Origin: Microcaldota archaeon
GTDB taxonomy: Archaea; Micrarchaeota; Micrarchaeia; Micrarchaeales; CABMGC01
Length of the DNA: 46,180 nt
Direction: 5' to 3'
NCBI GenBank assembly: GCA_021791245.1
Contig: JAJYWY010000017.1
Location: 1-46,180, forward strand
Shown in pieces: positions 17,334 to 26,585 of this stretch (position 1 is its first letter; each line of letters opens with the position of its first letter). Below the pieces are notes generated by a model. It had not been told where the DNA came from, ran no database searches, and worked only from the letters and a program-made list of their open reading frames with translations. The translations under genes were made by a program, and so were the position numbers.

Positions 17334-18527
17334 TTACTTGTACCTAAGCAATGCACCGATCCCTTTGAATCCCATAAGAAATTCTTTGCCATATGAGCTT
17401 TCATCAGAAACTAGGGATATTTCCGCGCCGCTGTTTTCTGCCAGGTCTATCAATTCCTCAATTATATCGCGTGTATTTATTATTACCAGGTTGCCTCCGC
17501 ACGAGTGCTTCTGCTCCCTTGCCTTTCCCTGCTCTATTTTCTCGAATGTCTGCCCGTCGTTGTTGCATTTGTATGTAACCATATATGCATCAAGGTCTTT
17601 GTTTATTATTAATGTCGAAGCCTTATTTGCAAGGAGTGCGCCCTTGACATTCTCATATCCATATGTTGCAAGCCCTCCCCTTGCGATTTCCTGTATAAAC
17701 CTTTCAAGAATCTTCCTTTCCTGCAAAGCCTCCTGCTCCTTGAGCAGTTCCGAAGCCTTGTCCAGAAGCTCCTGGAGCCCTGTCTCATCCGTATATCCAT
17801 TGTCAAAGATGCCTATTATCTTTATCTGGTAATTTAGCGTATTCGCTTTCACAAATCCTTCCTTTGCAGGCCCTGGCCCTCCAATTATGAGCCCCTTTAT
17901 TTTAAAGTCATATCTACTGAATAACGTGTTTATTGCATCTCCAACAAGCTTATAATAATCATCTATGCTCTCCTCTATCGCTCTCTCATACCTTGCTGCT
18001 GACTGCCCCCCTTTCCTTACTTTTGCATGAGCCATAGAGGTTATCCTTTTCACTATTTGTATATGCGATCCACGGAGTGATGCAAGCGTAGCCTCCCTTC
18101 CATCCATTACAAGAAGCGCATATATGTCGTTGGTCTCAACCATGTCCACTATAGGGCCTAAAAGGAATGTGGAATCGCACCTGTATATATTGACTTTAAG
18201 CGGCACAGGAGGTTCTATCGAGAATAACTGTATATCCTCCCTACCTGATACGCTCGATATGTTTCCACAGAATATCACTAAGCCGTTTTTCGGGGTTTCC
18301 TTGAAAAGCTTGAGGTACTGCATTATCTTGTCTATTGCACTTAGAACGTTGGTTCTTGTGGTTTTTGACTTTATATTGGATGATTGGCTGTACTCTTCCC
18401 TAAGCTTGTTGGTCTCATCGGATATGGGCATGCCTGCAGGCATGTATACGCTGATTAATTCTGTGCCTGAGCCTTTTATTGACTTAAGCCTCTTTATCTC
18501 CTTCAAAACGCTGTAGTCTGTTTTCAT
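17334..18527 (-). CDS. prf1: Peptide chain release factor aRF1
   Basis: Reads all three stop codons and triggers release of the nascent chain on the ribosome. The 397 residues contain the NIKS stop-recognition motif (51-54, in 'SNIKSKTTRTNV'), the catalytic GGQ loop (173-175, in 'RKGGQSAARYERA') and the eRF1 domain 3 with 'GIFDNGYTDETGLQELLDK'. Length and motif spacing are normal for archaea. It begins 6 nt after the SerRS stop codon, so the two translation genes form one operon. ATG 18527 is the only sensible start. Confidence 0.96.
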   Translation of the reverse strand: MKTDYSVLKEIKRLKSIKGSGTELISVYMPAGMPISDETNKLREEYSQSSNIKSKTTRTNVLSAIDKIMQYLKLFKETPKNGLVIFCGNISSVSGREDIQLFSIEPPVPLKVNIYRCDSTFLLGPIVDMVETNDIYALLVMDGREATLASLRGSHIQIVKRITSMAHAKVRKGGQSAARYERAIEESIDDYYKLVGDAINTLFSRYDFKIKGLIIGGPGPAKEGFVKANTLNYQIKIIGIFDNGYTDETGLQELLDKASELLKEQEALQERKILERFIQEIARGGLATYGYENVKGALLANKASTLIINKDLDAYMVTYKCNNDGQTFEKIEQGKAREQKHSCGGNLVIINTRDIIEELIDLAENSGAEISLVSDESSYGKEFLMGFKGIGALLRYK

Positions 18528-18533
18528 AATTAT

Positions 18534-19808
18534 CTACTTTCCTATGATTCTTTTGCCCATATAAGGAACTAAGGCTTCAGGCACAGTTATTGTCCCATCG
18601 TCATTGGCATAGTTTTCTATTATTGCCACTATGGTGCGCGTGGTTGCCACTGCGGTAGAATTGAGCGTATGCACAAATCTCCTCTCCCCATCCTCATCAT
18701 ATCTTATGTTGAGCCTGAGCGACTGCCAGTCCGTGCAGTTGGAGCACGAGACAACTTCCCTATATGTGCCTTGAGAAGGCATATATGCCTCTATATCTAT
18801 CTTCTTCGCAGCCACTATGCCTATGTCTCCTGTGCATATGTTTACCAGCCTGTACGGTATATCAAGCCTTTTGAATATATCCTCTGAATTGGCAAGCATC
18901 TCATCAAAGAGCCTCCATGATTCGTCTTGTTTTGCAAATATGAACTGCTCCACTTTATGGAACTGGTGCACCCTGAAGATACCCTTGGTATCCTTGCCAT
19001 GCGTTCCAGCTTCCATCCTGAAGCATGGGCTAATGCCTGCATACTTTATAGGAAGCCTTGCCTTCTCCAGTATCTCGTCCATGTACATTGCGGCAATCGG
19101 ATGTTCAGAAGTGGCTATCATCTTAAGGTCTTTGCCATCTTCATTGCCGCCTACCTTATACAGCACATTATCGAAATCCTCAAGCGAAGTTACCCCTTTG
19201 TATGCATCCTCCCGCATCATAAACGGAGGTATGACAGGAGTGTAGCCGCGGCTTGCCAGGAAATCTAATGCAAACCTCGATACGGAAAGGTCCAAAAGGG
19301 CAAGATCGCCTTTAAGGTAATAGAACCTCGCCCCTGCAATCTTAGCTGCCCTTTCTATGTCCAGCATGCCCAGATTAAGCGCTATTTCTTCATGGTTCCT
19401 GCTTATCCTCTTGGATGGTTCCCTATATCTCTTTATCTCAACGTTCTCGCTTTCATCAGCTCCGTATGGCACTGAATCGTGAAGCACATTTGGAAGCGAA
19501 AGCAGTATTCTGTATATGTCAGACTCAAGCTTTGATACCTTGGCATCATTTTCTTCTATATTTTCTTTTATTTCGCTTAGCTGCATTATCATTTTTTCTG
19601 CTTCATCATTGCTGCCCTTCTTCTTCAGTGCAGATACCTCCATGCTTGCCTTGTTCCTCTTCTCCTGCAACGCCTGCGTCTCTGTCTTTAATCTTCTCCA
19701 CTCCGAATCTAGCTTCAGCACTTCTTCTATATTATAATCTGATCTCCTCCTAACAAGGGATTTGCGTATAGATTCTAGGTTGTCCCTTACGTATTTCGTT
19801 GTTATCAT
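18534..19808 (-). CDS. serS: Seryl-tRNA synthetase
   Basis: Charges tRNA-Ser in two steps via seryl-adenylate. The 424-residue class II enzyme has an N-terminal antiparallel coiled-coil tRNA-binding arm (about residues 25-100), then the catalytic core with motif 1 around 'RGYTPVIPPFM', motif 2 'CFRMEAGTHGKDTKGIFRVHQFHKVEQ' (quoted here only as 'FRMEAG' to 'FHKVEQ'), and motif 3 'NSTAVATTRTIVAIIEN' with the class II arginine. It is the common, bacterial-like SerRS and not the rare zinc-dependent methanogen type. It is first in an operon with aRF1 and diverges from tldD. Confidence 0.95.
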   Translation of the reverse strand: MITTKYVRDNLESIRKSLVRRRSDYNIEEVLKLDSEWRRLKTETQALQEKRNKASMEVSALKKKGSNDEAEKMIMQLSEIKENIEENDAKVSKLESDIYRILLSLPNVLHDSVPYGADESENVEIKRYREPSKRISRNHEEIALNLGMLDIERAAKIAGARFYYLKGDLALLDLSVSRFALDFLASRGYTPVIPPFMMREDAYKGVTSLEDFDNVLYKVGGNEDGKDLKMIATSEHPIAAMYMDEILEKARLPIKYAGISPCFRMEAGTHGKDTKGIFRVHQFHKVEQFIFAKQDESWRLFDEMLANSEDIFKRLDIPYRLVNICTGDIGIVAAKKIDIEAYMPSQGTYREVVSCSNCTDWQSLRLNIRYDEDGERRFVHTLNSTAVATTRTIVAIIENYANDDGTITVPEALVPYMGKRIIGK

Positions 19809-19877
19809 CAGCCATCACGGCAAGCAAGATGAAATGTCTGTACATATTATTATACCTTTCCAGATTAATGTGGTATT

Positions 19878-21281
19878 ATGTTGGATATCCAAGAGCATTA
19901 TTCACTTGCTGAATATGCGATAAGGTTCGCTTCAATGCACGGCTTCAGCTATTCAGAGGCATTTCTTGAGGCTATGCACGGCAGGTACCATGCATTGGAG
20001 CAGGGAAAGGTGAACGGCAACGGGTATTACGAAAAGGAGGGTATAAGGATAAGGTTATTGAAAGGCAACAAAATGTACACTTTTTCTACAAATAAACTGG
20101 AAAAGAAAACCATAAGAAATGCAATATTAAAGTACAAAGGCTTCAGGGGTGTTGACACCGTATTCTCATCAGAAGCTGTGGAGAGGAAAAAATATTCAGT
20201 AAAGGAGAAAAAGAAGGCAGATAATGCAAACGCGCTTAAGGATCTTCTGGAACTTGACAAGGTGTTCTCGGTAAACAAGAACGTGAAGTTCAGGAATTTT
20301 TATACAAGCACATCAAAATACAGGACAATATACATTAACAGCGAAGGTTCAATGATAGAAGCGGATATTCCGGCTGCTGTTTCTGCGGCAATAATCACAG
20401 TAGGCATAGGAAAGGAGACAAGGCAGAGAATGATATTTTTTGGTGGGATTGGAGGATACGAAATGCTTAATCATGAAGCCATAGAGGATTCCGTAAAGAG
20501 CGAGATAAGTGCAATGGCAAACGTGATAAAGAATGGGGTAACGATAAGCAATCACGAAATGAGAAAAATTAAGAACGTTGTAATATCACCTGAGATTGCA
20601 GGGATTGCGGTGCACGAAAGCGTTGGGCACCCTAGCGAAGCTGACAGGGTGTTCATGAGAGAGGCGGCGCAGGCGGGGACCAGCTATATAACAAGGCAGA
20701 ACTTTGGAATGAGAATAGGAAGCGATGCCGTCACAATAATCGACGACCCGACTTTGCAAAACTCCATGGGATTCTATCTCTATGATGAAGAAGGGATAAA
20801 AGCGAAAAAAAGGACCATAATAAAGAATGGGATGCAGAACGAGTTGCTTCTCAATAGATCGTATGCCCATGTGCTTGGCCTGAAAAGCAATGCTTCAGCA
20901 AGATCCGAGTCTTATAGGGCTGAGCCGATAATCAGGATGGCTAACACATATCTAGAGCCTGGAAGCGCATCACTGGATGAGCTGTTCAGCGAAGCTGGAA
21001 ACGGAGTATACATAAAATCATTCACAGAGTGGAACATAGACGATACAAGGAGCTTTTCGCGCTACCAAGGCAATGAGGCATATATGATAAAAAACCACAG
21101 GCTCGACAGGCCGGTAAAGAACTATGTGCTTGAATCGAAGACCTTAGATTTCTGGAATGCGGTTAAGCTTGTTGGAAAGGACTTCCAACTCTTCAGGGCC
21201 ACATGCGGAAAAGGGGAGCCGATGCAGGGAGTTCCGGTCTCTAATGGCGGCGCCCCTGCCCTTCTATCTTTTGGTGATTAA
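19878..21281 (+). CDS. tldD: Metalloprotease TldD (catalytic subunit)
   Basis: The 467-residue protein carries the TldD zinc motif 'HESVGHPSEAD' (His 246, Glu 247, His 251), the second-domain segment 'ARSESYRAEPIIRMANTYLE' and the C-terminal 'RATCGKGEP' region. With its partner TldE it forms a barrel-shaped heterodimer that degrades unfolded peptides and, in several organisms, matures ribosomally made peptides. The TldE gene follows after 36 nt, so both subunits are co-expressed. ATG 19878 is used; the divergent SerRS gene starts 70 bp upstream. No peptide-precursor gene is obvious nearby, so a general peptidase role is likelier here. Confidence 0.92.
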   Translation: MLDIQEHYSLAEYAIRFASMHGFSYSEAFLEAMHGRYHALEQGKVNGNGYYEKEGIRIRLLKGNKMYTFSTNKLEKKTIRNAILKYKGFRGVDTVFSSEAVERKKYSVKEKKKADNANALKDLLELDKVFSVNKNVKFRNFYTSTSKYRTIYINSEGSMIEADIPAAVSAAIITVGIGKETRQRMIFFGGIGGYEMLNHEAIEDSVKSEISAMANVIKNGVTISNHEMRKIKNVVISPEIAGIAVHESVGHPSEADRVFMREAAQAGTSYITRQNFGMRIGSDAVTIIDDPTLQNSMGFYLYDEEGIKAKKRTIIKNGMQNELLLNRSYAHVLGLKSNASARSESYRAEPIIRMANTYLEPGSASLDELFSEAGNGVYIKSFTEWNIDDTRSFSRYQGNEAYMIKNHRLDRPVKNYVLESKTLDFWNAVKLVGKDFQLFRATCGKGEPMQGVPVSNGGAPALLSFGD

Positions 21282-21317
21282 ACGAAGATAAATGCTGAAT
21301 ACATAGTAAAGCAGGCC

Positions 21318-22625
21318 ATGAAAAGCGGAGTTGACGAAGCTGTAGCAAACATCTCATCATACAGCATAAGCTATCTGAAAATTGCGAATTCGAGTATAGA
21401 CTCAATAGTGACAAACGAGGAGGATACCGGGTCCTTATTCGTATCCAAAGGCAAGCGCGTCTTTTCGGTTAACATAGATAAAGTAACCCCTGAAGGGATA
21501 TCCCGTGCAGTATCGGTGGCGAAGAAGAACCTGCATGATATATTGCCCAAGGAGGATTATTATGGGATAGCAGATGGCCCATTCAATTATGCTAAAAGCA
21601 CTGAAGCGGACAGCAAACTCTGGAATTATGATAATGCGACAATTGCAGATATGGCATACGAGGTGATAAATTCCGCGCTTGCCGCAGGCGCCAAGAGCGT
21701 GGCCGGAACAGTTGTAATATCAAAAAGCAGAAACGCGTTCGCTACGAGCAAGAAGGCAAGCGGCGAAGAAAGGAATGCGAGCATAAAAGTATCGGTAAGG
21801 GCATTTGGCAAAACGGCCTCAACGCAGAATGTCATGACTGCAAAGAGGCTAAATGGCATGCATGCGGGAAGGCTTGCAAAAAGGACCGCAGAACTTGCAA
21901 ATATACAGAGCTCGATAGGCAGGATCAAGAACGGCAAGTATGATATAGTCTATATGCAGCAGCCAGCTGGGTTGCTGATGTCAATGGTCAATGAGATGGC
22001 ATGCATGGGAAACGTAGAAACTGGAAGCTTCCTGACCGGCAAGCTGGGAACTAAGATCTCCGATGGCAGGCTAACAATGTACGATGACGGAAAAAGCAAT
22101 TGGCTGATAGATTCAAGCCCTTTTGACGATGAAGGATTTCCTACAAAGAAAACCAGGCTTATAGAGGATGGGAAGCTTTTAACATATCTGCATAACAATT
22201 CTACGGCTACTAAATACAATGTGGAAAGCACTGGAAACGCTGGCCTTGTTATGCCTAATCCAAATACATCAGTTATTGAACACAAAAACACTGTTCCGTT
22301 TGACAAGATGATAAGCAGGCTTGACAAAGGAATATTGGTAACTAATTCCTGGTACACAAGGTTCAGCAACTATCTGTCCGGGGATTTTTCCACTGTCCCT
22401 AGAGACCTTGCAGTGTATGTTGAGCATGGCGAGCCTAAGTTTGCCATAAGGCAGCTTGACGTGAGTTCTGCTACCGGCATAAGGATAAGCGATAATATGA
22501 TGAGGATGCTGAAGAATGTGGAATGCGCAGCAGACGATTCCATACAGACTGGATCATGGGATGCAGAGGACTATTTTGTTACCCCAAGCATTCTTGTTAA
22601 AGATGTTAAAGTAACAACGGCATAA
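21318..22625 (+). CDS. tldE: TldE/PmbA-type partner of TldD
   Basis: The 435-residue protein shares the TldD/PmbA fold but lacks the HExxxH motif, as the non-catalytic TldE subunit should. Family landmarks are 'NVETGSFLTGKLG', 'DDEGFPTKKTRLIEDGKLLTYLHN', quoted here only as 'DDEGFP' and 'LLTYLHN', followed by 'STGNAGLVMPNPNTS' and 'LVTNSWYTRFSNYLSGDFS', quoted as 'VTNSWYTRFSNYLSGDFS'. ATG 21318 is the first conventional start, yet homologous-looking residues (NAEYIVKQA) continue upstream in the same frame, and the only good ribosome-binding site (GGTGAT, 21273-21278) sits nine bases before an ATA codon at 21288. Translation may therefore begin at a non-standard codon. Confidence 0.88.
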   Translation: MKSGVDEAVANISSYSISYLKIANSSIDSIVTNEEDTGSLFVSKGKRVFSVNIDKVTPEGISRAVSVAKKNLHDILPKEDYYGIADGPFNYAKSTEADSKLWNYDNATIADMAYEVINSALAAGAKSVAGTVVISKSRNAFATSKKASGEERNASIKVSVRAFGKTASTQNVMTAKRLNGMHAGRLAKRTAELANIQSSIGRIKNGKYDIVYMQQPAGLLMSMVNEMACMGNVETGSFLTGKLGTKISDGRLTMYDDGKSNWLIDSSPFDDEGFPTKKTRLIEDGKLLTYLHNNSTATKYNVESTGNAGLVMPNPNTSVIEHKNTVPFDKMISRLDKGILVTNSWYTRFSNYLSGDFSTVPRDLAVYVEHGEPKFAIRQLDVSSATGIRISDNMMRMLKNVECAADDSIQTGSWDAEDYFVTPSILVKDVKVTTA

Positions 22626-22709
22626 AACTTCGGAGTGCATACTGCGGAGAGATCGTTTCTTTTGCATTGATTAGTTACATGTATTTTATTGATGCACTAG
22701 GATTATCCG

Positions 22710-23612
22710 TTATGTATCTGATTTTATTGATGCGCCAGAATTGCCAAAACGTGGATTTTGCTCTATCTTGAGCATGCCGTATTCCGCTATTCCGGAAAGC
22801 ATGTTAGACATCTCAAATACGAGCCTTTTCTGAAGCCCGTCAATCCTCCGTTTTTGCATCTTCTCCTTTATATTTAGCCTTGTATTTGAAGCCATCTCTA
22901 TCCCATCCATATTTCCCTCGAATCCGGAGAAACTGCTGTCCAGCTGATCCTTTAGCATTGAAAACACATCTTTGCCAATGCCTTGGACGTCGCCGGATAT
23001 CTCGGCCATTATATCCGAGATTCTCTCGAGCGAGTCAAGGACAGAGAGATACTGTGCATAATTGCTTGGCTGAATTACATTCACATATCTAATTCCAAGC
23101 ATGTAGAACCTGTTGACTCTCTTTTCTATTGCGGATATTTCCTTCGTATTTCCCACAATGGCCTCTTGAAACTCAGAGCTTATAAGGAAATGCATTCTCG
23201 ATAATATCTTGGCTATGTCCATCTCCTTCATATTGCTGAAGTCTTCTATCACCATTTCCTTGTTTGACTGGTAGGTTATCTCGAAGCCTGGACAATCATC
23301 TTTTATCCTCTTTTCCATGGCATCGAGCTGCACTGGCGAGATGCCTTCGTTGTAATAGAACTTTATCTTCTTTGTGCCGTTAAGATAATGGAGTCCTATC
23401 CACCTGCTTATAAGGACGGGGGTCATTGATCTTTCCAGGAATTTTTCAACTTCAACCTGCTTCTCCTGGCCAGAGGTTATGATCAGTTCGCCCTTGTTGC
23501 CCTCAGAAACGTTTATCCTGCACTCAGGGTATATACCGTGCTTGTCCGCCCACTTCTTAGGTATTATTACGGCAAGGCTTGTGCTTCCAAGCTTGAATAT
23601 CTTCTTTTCCAT
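22710..23612 (-). CDS. AbrB-like / PhoU-domain regulator
   Basis: Residues 1-45 ('KIFKLGSTSLAVIIPKKWAD') form a SpoVT/AbrB-type swapped-hairpin DNA-binding domain. The remaining ~250 residues are all helix in the PhoU pattern ('FEMSNMLSGIAEYGM' near the end, 'SMLKDQLDSSFSG', 'EIMAEISGDV'-type helices). AbrB-PhoU fusions are common in archaea and are usually thought to link phosphate status to gene expression; no phosphate transporter is adjacent. I used ATG 23612, 300 residues, because a TATA-like run (TATATATTTGTATATA) sits 20-40 bp upstream; ATG 23633 would lie within it. It diverges from the NAD salvage operon and might regulate it, which is inference. Confidence 0.75.
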   Translation of the reverse strand: MEKKIFKLGSTSLAVIIPKKWADKHGIYPECRINVSEGNKGELIITSGQEKQVEVEKFLERSMTPVLISRWIGLHYLNGTKKIKFYYNEGISPVQLDAMEKRIKDDCPGFEITYQSNKEMVIEDFSNMKEMDIAKILSRMHFLISSEFQEAIVGNTKEISAIEKRVNRFYMLGIRYVNVIQPSNYAQYLSVLDSLERISDIMAEISGDVQGIGKDVFSMLKDQLDSSFSGFEGNMDGIEMASNTRLNIKEKMQKRRIDGLQKRLVFEMSNMLSGIAEYGMLKIEQNPRFGNSGASIKSDT

Positions 23613-23699
23613 AAAACTTAAATGTATATACAAATATATATATTTTATGTCAAAAGCATAAATATATCCTAATTCTTTATTTCCATCAGCTGATGAATT

Positions 23700-23888
23700 A
23701 TGGATTGTATTGATTGGGCAAAAAAGATTGGCATTAAAAATTTACAGCAAAAAGAATTAAACGCGGCTGGAAGGGAACAGATAGAAGCAGGCCGGAAAAC
23801 GAAAACAAATGTTGGAAAAGCTCTATCGAATCTTGAACTCGTGCATTGGGAAGAATACGGATATGCCAATATCCTGAAGGATGCTTAA
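23700..23888 (+). CDS. Small 62-residue protein leading the NAD salvage operon
   Basis: A short hydrophilic, basic protein of unrecognised family, with 'KALSNLELVHWEEYGYANIL' near its end. The ORF stops 14 nt before the ATG of nicotinamide phosphoribosyltransferase and sits behind a TATA-like AAATATATCC (about 23661-23670), so it would be the first gene of that transcript. CTGATGA lies a few bases before the ATG. There is no membrane segment. It may be real, or an upstream leader ORF controlling the operon, or chance. Confidence 0.4.
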   Translation: MDCIDWAKKIGIKNLQQKELNAAGREQIEAGRKTKTNVGKALSNLELVHWEEYGYANILKDA

Positions 23889-23902
23889 AAAAAGTGGTTG
23901 AG

Positions 23903-25321
23903 ATGGCGAACAAAAACAAAATAGCGGGCGATGCTGGCGAGAACATACTGCTTATGACCGACAGCTACAAGTTTACTCACTGGAAGCAGTATCCTCCAGG
24001 AATTCAGGCTGTTTTTTCGTATTTCGAATCAAGGGGAGGAATGTTCCCGGAGACAGTTTTCTTCGGACTGCAGTACATAATAAAAAGATACATGGAGGGA
24101 AGCGTCGTAACAAAGGAGAAGATAGAGGAAGCGGAAGAGATTGTTGCACTGCATCTCGGAGACAAGAAGTTATTCAACAGGGAGGGATGGGAGCATATAC
24201 TTAAGGAACATGACGGAAAGCTGCCATTAAGCATAAAGGCAGTGCCGGAAGGCTCAGTTGTGCGTACGCACAATGCGCTGATAACCGTAGAAAATACATG
24301 CGAGAAATGCTACTGGCTGACCAACTATATGGAAACCATGCTAGTTCAAACTTGGTACCCGACCACTGTAGCAACGCTTTCATTCAACATGAAGAAGCTC
24401 ATACTTAAATACCTAGAAGAAACTGGAACGCCCGAGCTTGCCGACTTCAAGCTGCATGACTTCGGATACAGGGGAGTATCCTCTATTGAATCTGCAGGGA
24501 TTGGAGGCGCAGCCCATCTTGTCAACTTCAAGGGCACAGACACCGTGGCATCGCTCCAGGTGCTGAAGAAATACTACAACGCACCGATGGCAGGATTCTC
24601 AATACCTGCCGCTGAGCATTCTACGATAACTTCTTGGGGCAGGGAGAATGAGCCAAAGGCAATGGATAACATGCTCGTGCAGTATCCTGTGGGCACTGTA
24701 GCGGTTGTATCTGACTCATACAATATATATGAGGCATCTTCAAAGATATGGGGGGAGATGCTTAGAGATAAAGTCCTGAAAAGGGACGGCACTGTTGTAA
24801 TAAGGCCGGATTCAGGCAATCCTCCTGAAGTAGTCCTAAAGGTTATCAGCATACTTGGGGAAAAGTTCGGATACACGATAAACGCAAAGAATTACAAGGT
24901 CCTGAACGAGCATATAAGGATAATACAGGGAGATGGAATCGATTTTTCTATGACTAATGATATCCTTGAGACGCTTAAGAACAATGGATGGTCCGCGGAC
25001 AACATAGCATTTGGAATGGGCGGAGCCCTGCTCCAGAAGCTTCACAGGGATACACAGAAGTGCGCATTCAAGTGCTCGAGCGTTACTGTCAATAACGAGG
25101 AAAGGGACGTGTACAAAGAGCCTATAACCGACAAGGGCAAGAATTCCAAGGCAGGAAGGCTAAAGCTCGTGATCAGGAACGGAGAGTACGAGACTGTAAC
25201 AGAGAAGGAACCTGGAAAGAACGAGCTGGTGGAAATCTTCAGGAACGGCAGGGCGATTCGCGAGTACAGCCTTGAGCAGGTGAGGGAAAGGGCAAAGCTA
25301 GGCCTTGCAAATGCCAGATGA
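23903..25321 (+). CDS. nadV: Nicotinamide phosphoribosyltransferase
   Basis: Converts nicotinamide and PRPP to nicotinamide mononucleotide, the entry step of NAD salvage. At 472 residues it is full length. Seen in order: 'DSYKFTHWKQYPPG' (20-33), 'FGLQYII', 'FKGTDTVASL' with the nicotinamide-binding Asp (D213), 'PAAEHSTITSWG' with the catalytic His (H239), and 'VIRPDSGNPPEVVL' that binds the phosphoribosyl group. ATG 23903 with GTGGTTGAG before it is the start; the open frame extends back to 23846 but reads like upstream ORF sequence. The next three genes run on closely to NAD kinase. The family is patchy in archaea, so lateral acquisition is plausible. Confidence 0.95.
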   Translation: MANKNKIAGDAGENILLMTDSYKFTHWKQYPPGIQAVFSYFESRGGMFPETVFFGLQYIIKRYMEGSVVTKEKIEEAEEIVALHLGDKKLFNREGWEHILKEHDGKLPLSIKAVPEGSVVRTHNALITVENTCEKCYWLTNYMETMLVQTWYPTTVATLSFNMKKLILKYLEETGTPELADFKLHDFGYRGVSSIESAGIGGAAHLVNFKGTDTVASLQVLKKYYNAPMAGFSIPAAEHSTITSWGRENEPKAMDNMLVQYPVGTVAVVSDSYNIYEASSKIWGEMLRDKVLKRDGTVVIRPDSGNPPEVVLKVISILGEKFGYTINAKNYKVLNEHIRIIQGDGIDFSMTNDILETLKNNGWSADNIAFGMGGALLQKLHRDTQKCAFKCSSVTVNNEERDVYKEPITDKGKNSKAGRLKLVIRNGEYETVTEKEPGKNELVEIFRNGRAIREYSLEQVRERAKLGLANAR

Positions 25322-25336
25322 GGCCAGGTAGAGAAT

Positions 25337-26023
25337 ATGGAAATGGAATTGCGCGATAGAATTGTCGAAGCCGTGTCCAATAACGACTTGGAATCCATGA
25401 AGAATCTGCTTTCGGATGGCGCTGACCCCAATACTGCTTGCGACATATTTGGAAACACCTTGCTGCATAAGGCAATTGAAAGCCCAAAAGCCGTCTCTTT
25501 GCTTATAGATGCAGGCGCGGACGTCAATAAAAAAAACATATACTGGATTTCGCCAATATATGCTGCGTGCGCTTGCAAGGCCCCGAAAATAGAGACGATA
25601 AGCACGCTACTCTCAAAGGGCGCAGTAATTAATGAACGCAACATGTTCGGCACTATGGCCCTGCACGCAATATGCGCAAATCCCGAAGCTGACATGAACA
25701 TGCTGAAAGTGATGCTAGATGCAGGAGCAGATCCAAACATGAAGGATAGAGATGGCAGGACTCCGCTTTCCACCGCAGTTTCCTTAAACTACAGGAACAA
25801 TGTTGTGTGTATTTTAGAAAGCGGAAAGTGCACTTTTGACACTTGCAAGGAAGCCGCAGAGATTGCATCTGCAAGGGGGTTCATAGACCTTGCAGAGATG
25901 CTGCATTTGCACATGAAGGAAAATAATGCCGATAGAGAAAAAATGATTGGGAAGATAGTCGAGATGAATCCTTTGCCTAGCCACAAACCAAAAACAGAAA
26001 ATAAAAAAATGGAAATATTGTAG
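25337..26023 (+). CDS. Ankyrin-repeat protein inside the NAD salvage operon
   Basis: The 228 residues contain about four to five ankyrin repeats: 'GNTLLHKAIES' with 'VSLLIDAGADVNKKN', 'ISTLLSKGAVINERN', 'GTMALHAICAN' with 'LKVMLDAGADPNMKD' and 'GRTPLSTAVSLNYRN'. A helical, lysine-rich tail (about 185-228) has no further repeats. Ankyrin repeats are protein-binding scaffolds; there is no enzyme domain, signal peptide or membrane segment. The gene starts 15 nt after the phosphoribosyltransferase and ends 8 nt before the NMN adenylyltransferase, so it is translated with them. A scaffold or regulator for these enzymes is the obvious inference. ATG 25343 is an alternative start. Confidence 0.85.
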   Translation: MEMELRDRIVEAVSNNDLESMKNLLSDGADPNTACDIFGNTLLHKAIESPKAVSLLIDAGADVNKKNIYWISPIYAACACKAPKIETISTLLSKGAVINERNMFGTMALHAICANPEADMNMLKVMLDAGADPNMKDRDGRTPLSTAVSLNYRNNVVCILESGKCTFDTCKEAAEIASARGFIDLAEMLHLHMKENNADREKMIGKIVEMNPLPSHKPKTENKKMEIL

Positions 26024-26031
26024 TGTAATAT

Positions 26032-26580
26032 ATGGAAAGATCTTATATAGCAAAAAATGGTAAGCAGTACAGGCTGGGCCTAGTTATAGGAAGGTTCCAG
26101 CCGTTCCATCTCGGCCATAAGTCCATAGTCGACTTCGCCTTGAAAATCTGCGGGCGCGTGATAATAGGTATAGGAAGCTCACAGGAGTCTGGAACCTCAA
26201 CCAATCCATTCGATGTAAGGCTTAGAAAACGTGCCATAGAAGCGTGCCTTAAGGATTCAGGTGTTGACATGTCAAGGGTAATATTCTCATTCATACCAGA
26301 TTTCCACAATGACGATGAATGGCTGGAATATATAAAAAATAAGCATCATGGGATAAATATCGTGATCTCCGGGAACGACTGGGTAAAGAGCATATTCGAA
26401 AGAAGAAACGTAAACGTGGTAAAGCCGCCGGACTTCAAGCCAGGAATAGTAAGAGGCACAGTAATAAGAGACTTGATGAAAAAGGGAGAGAGATGGGAGC
26501 ATCTGGTACCAAAAAGTACACTGGAAGTGATAGAAAGGAATATGAAAAGCGCTGGATATGGTAATTCAAAAATTAAGTGA
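26032..26580 (+). CDS. nadM: Nicotinamide-nucleotide adenylyltransferase, archaeal type
   Basis: Joins NMN and ATP to give NAD. The 182 residues show the nucleotidyltransferase signature 'GRFQPFHLGH' (about 20-29), 'IGSSQESGTSTNPFDVRLR' that lines the NMN pocket, 'ISGNDWV', and the 'RGTVIRDLMKKGERWEHLVP' helix with the second ATP-binding motif. All are hallmarks of the archaeal NadM family and the length is normal. It follows the ankyrin gene by 8 nt and its stop codon lies 5 nt before the NAD kinase start. In the salvage route it takes the product of the gene two upstream. Confidence 0.95.
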   Translation: MERSYIAKNGKQYRLGLVIGRFQPFHLGHKSIVDFALKICGRVIIGIGSSQESGTSTNPFDVRLRKRAIEACLKDSGVDMSRVIFSFIPDFHNDDEWLEYIKNKHHGINIVISGNDWVKSIFERRNVNVVKPPDFKPGIVRGTVIRDLMKKGERWEHLVPKSTLEVIERNMKSAGYGNSKIK

Positions 26581-26585
26581 TTCAG

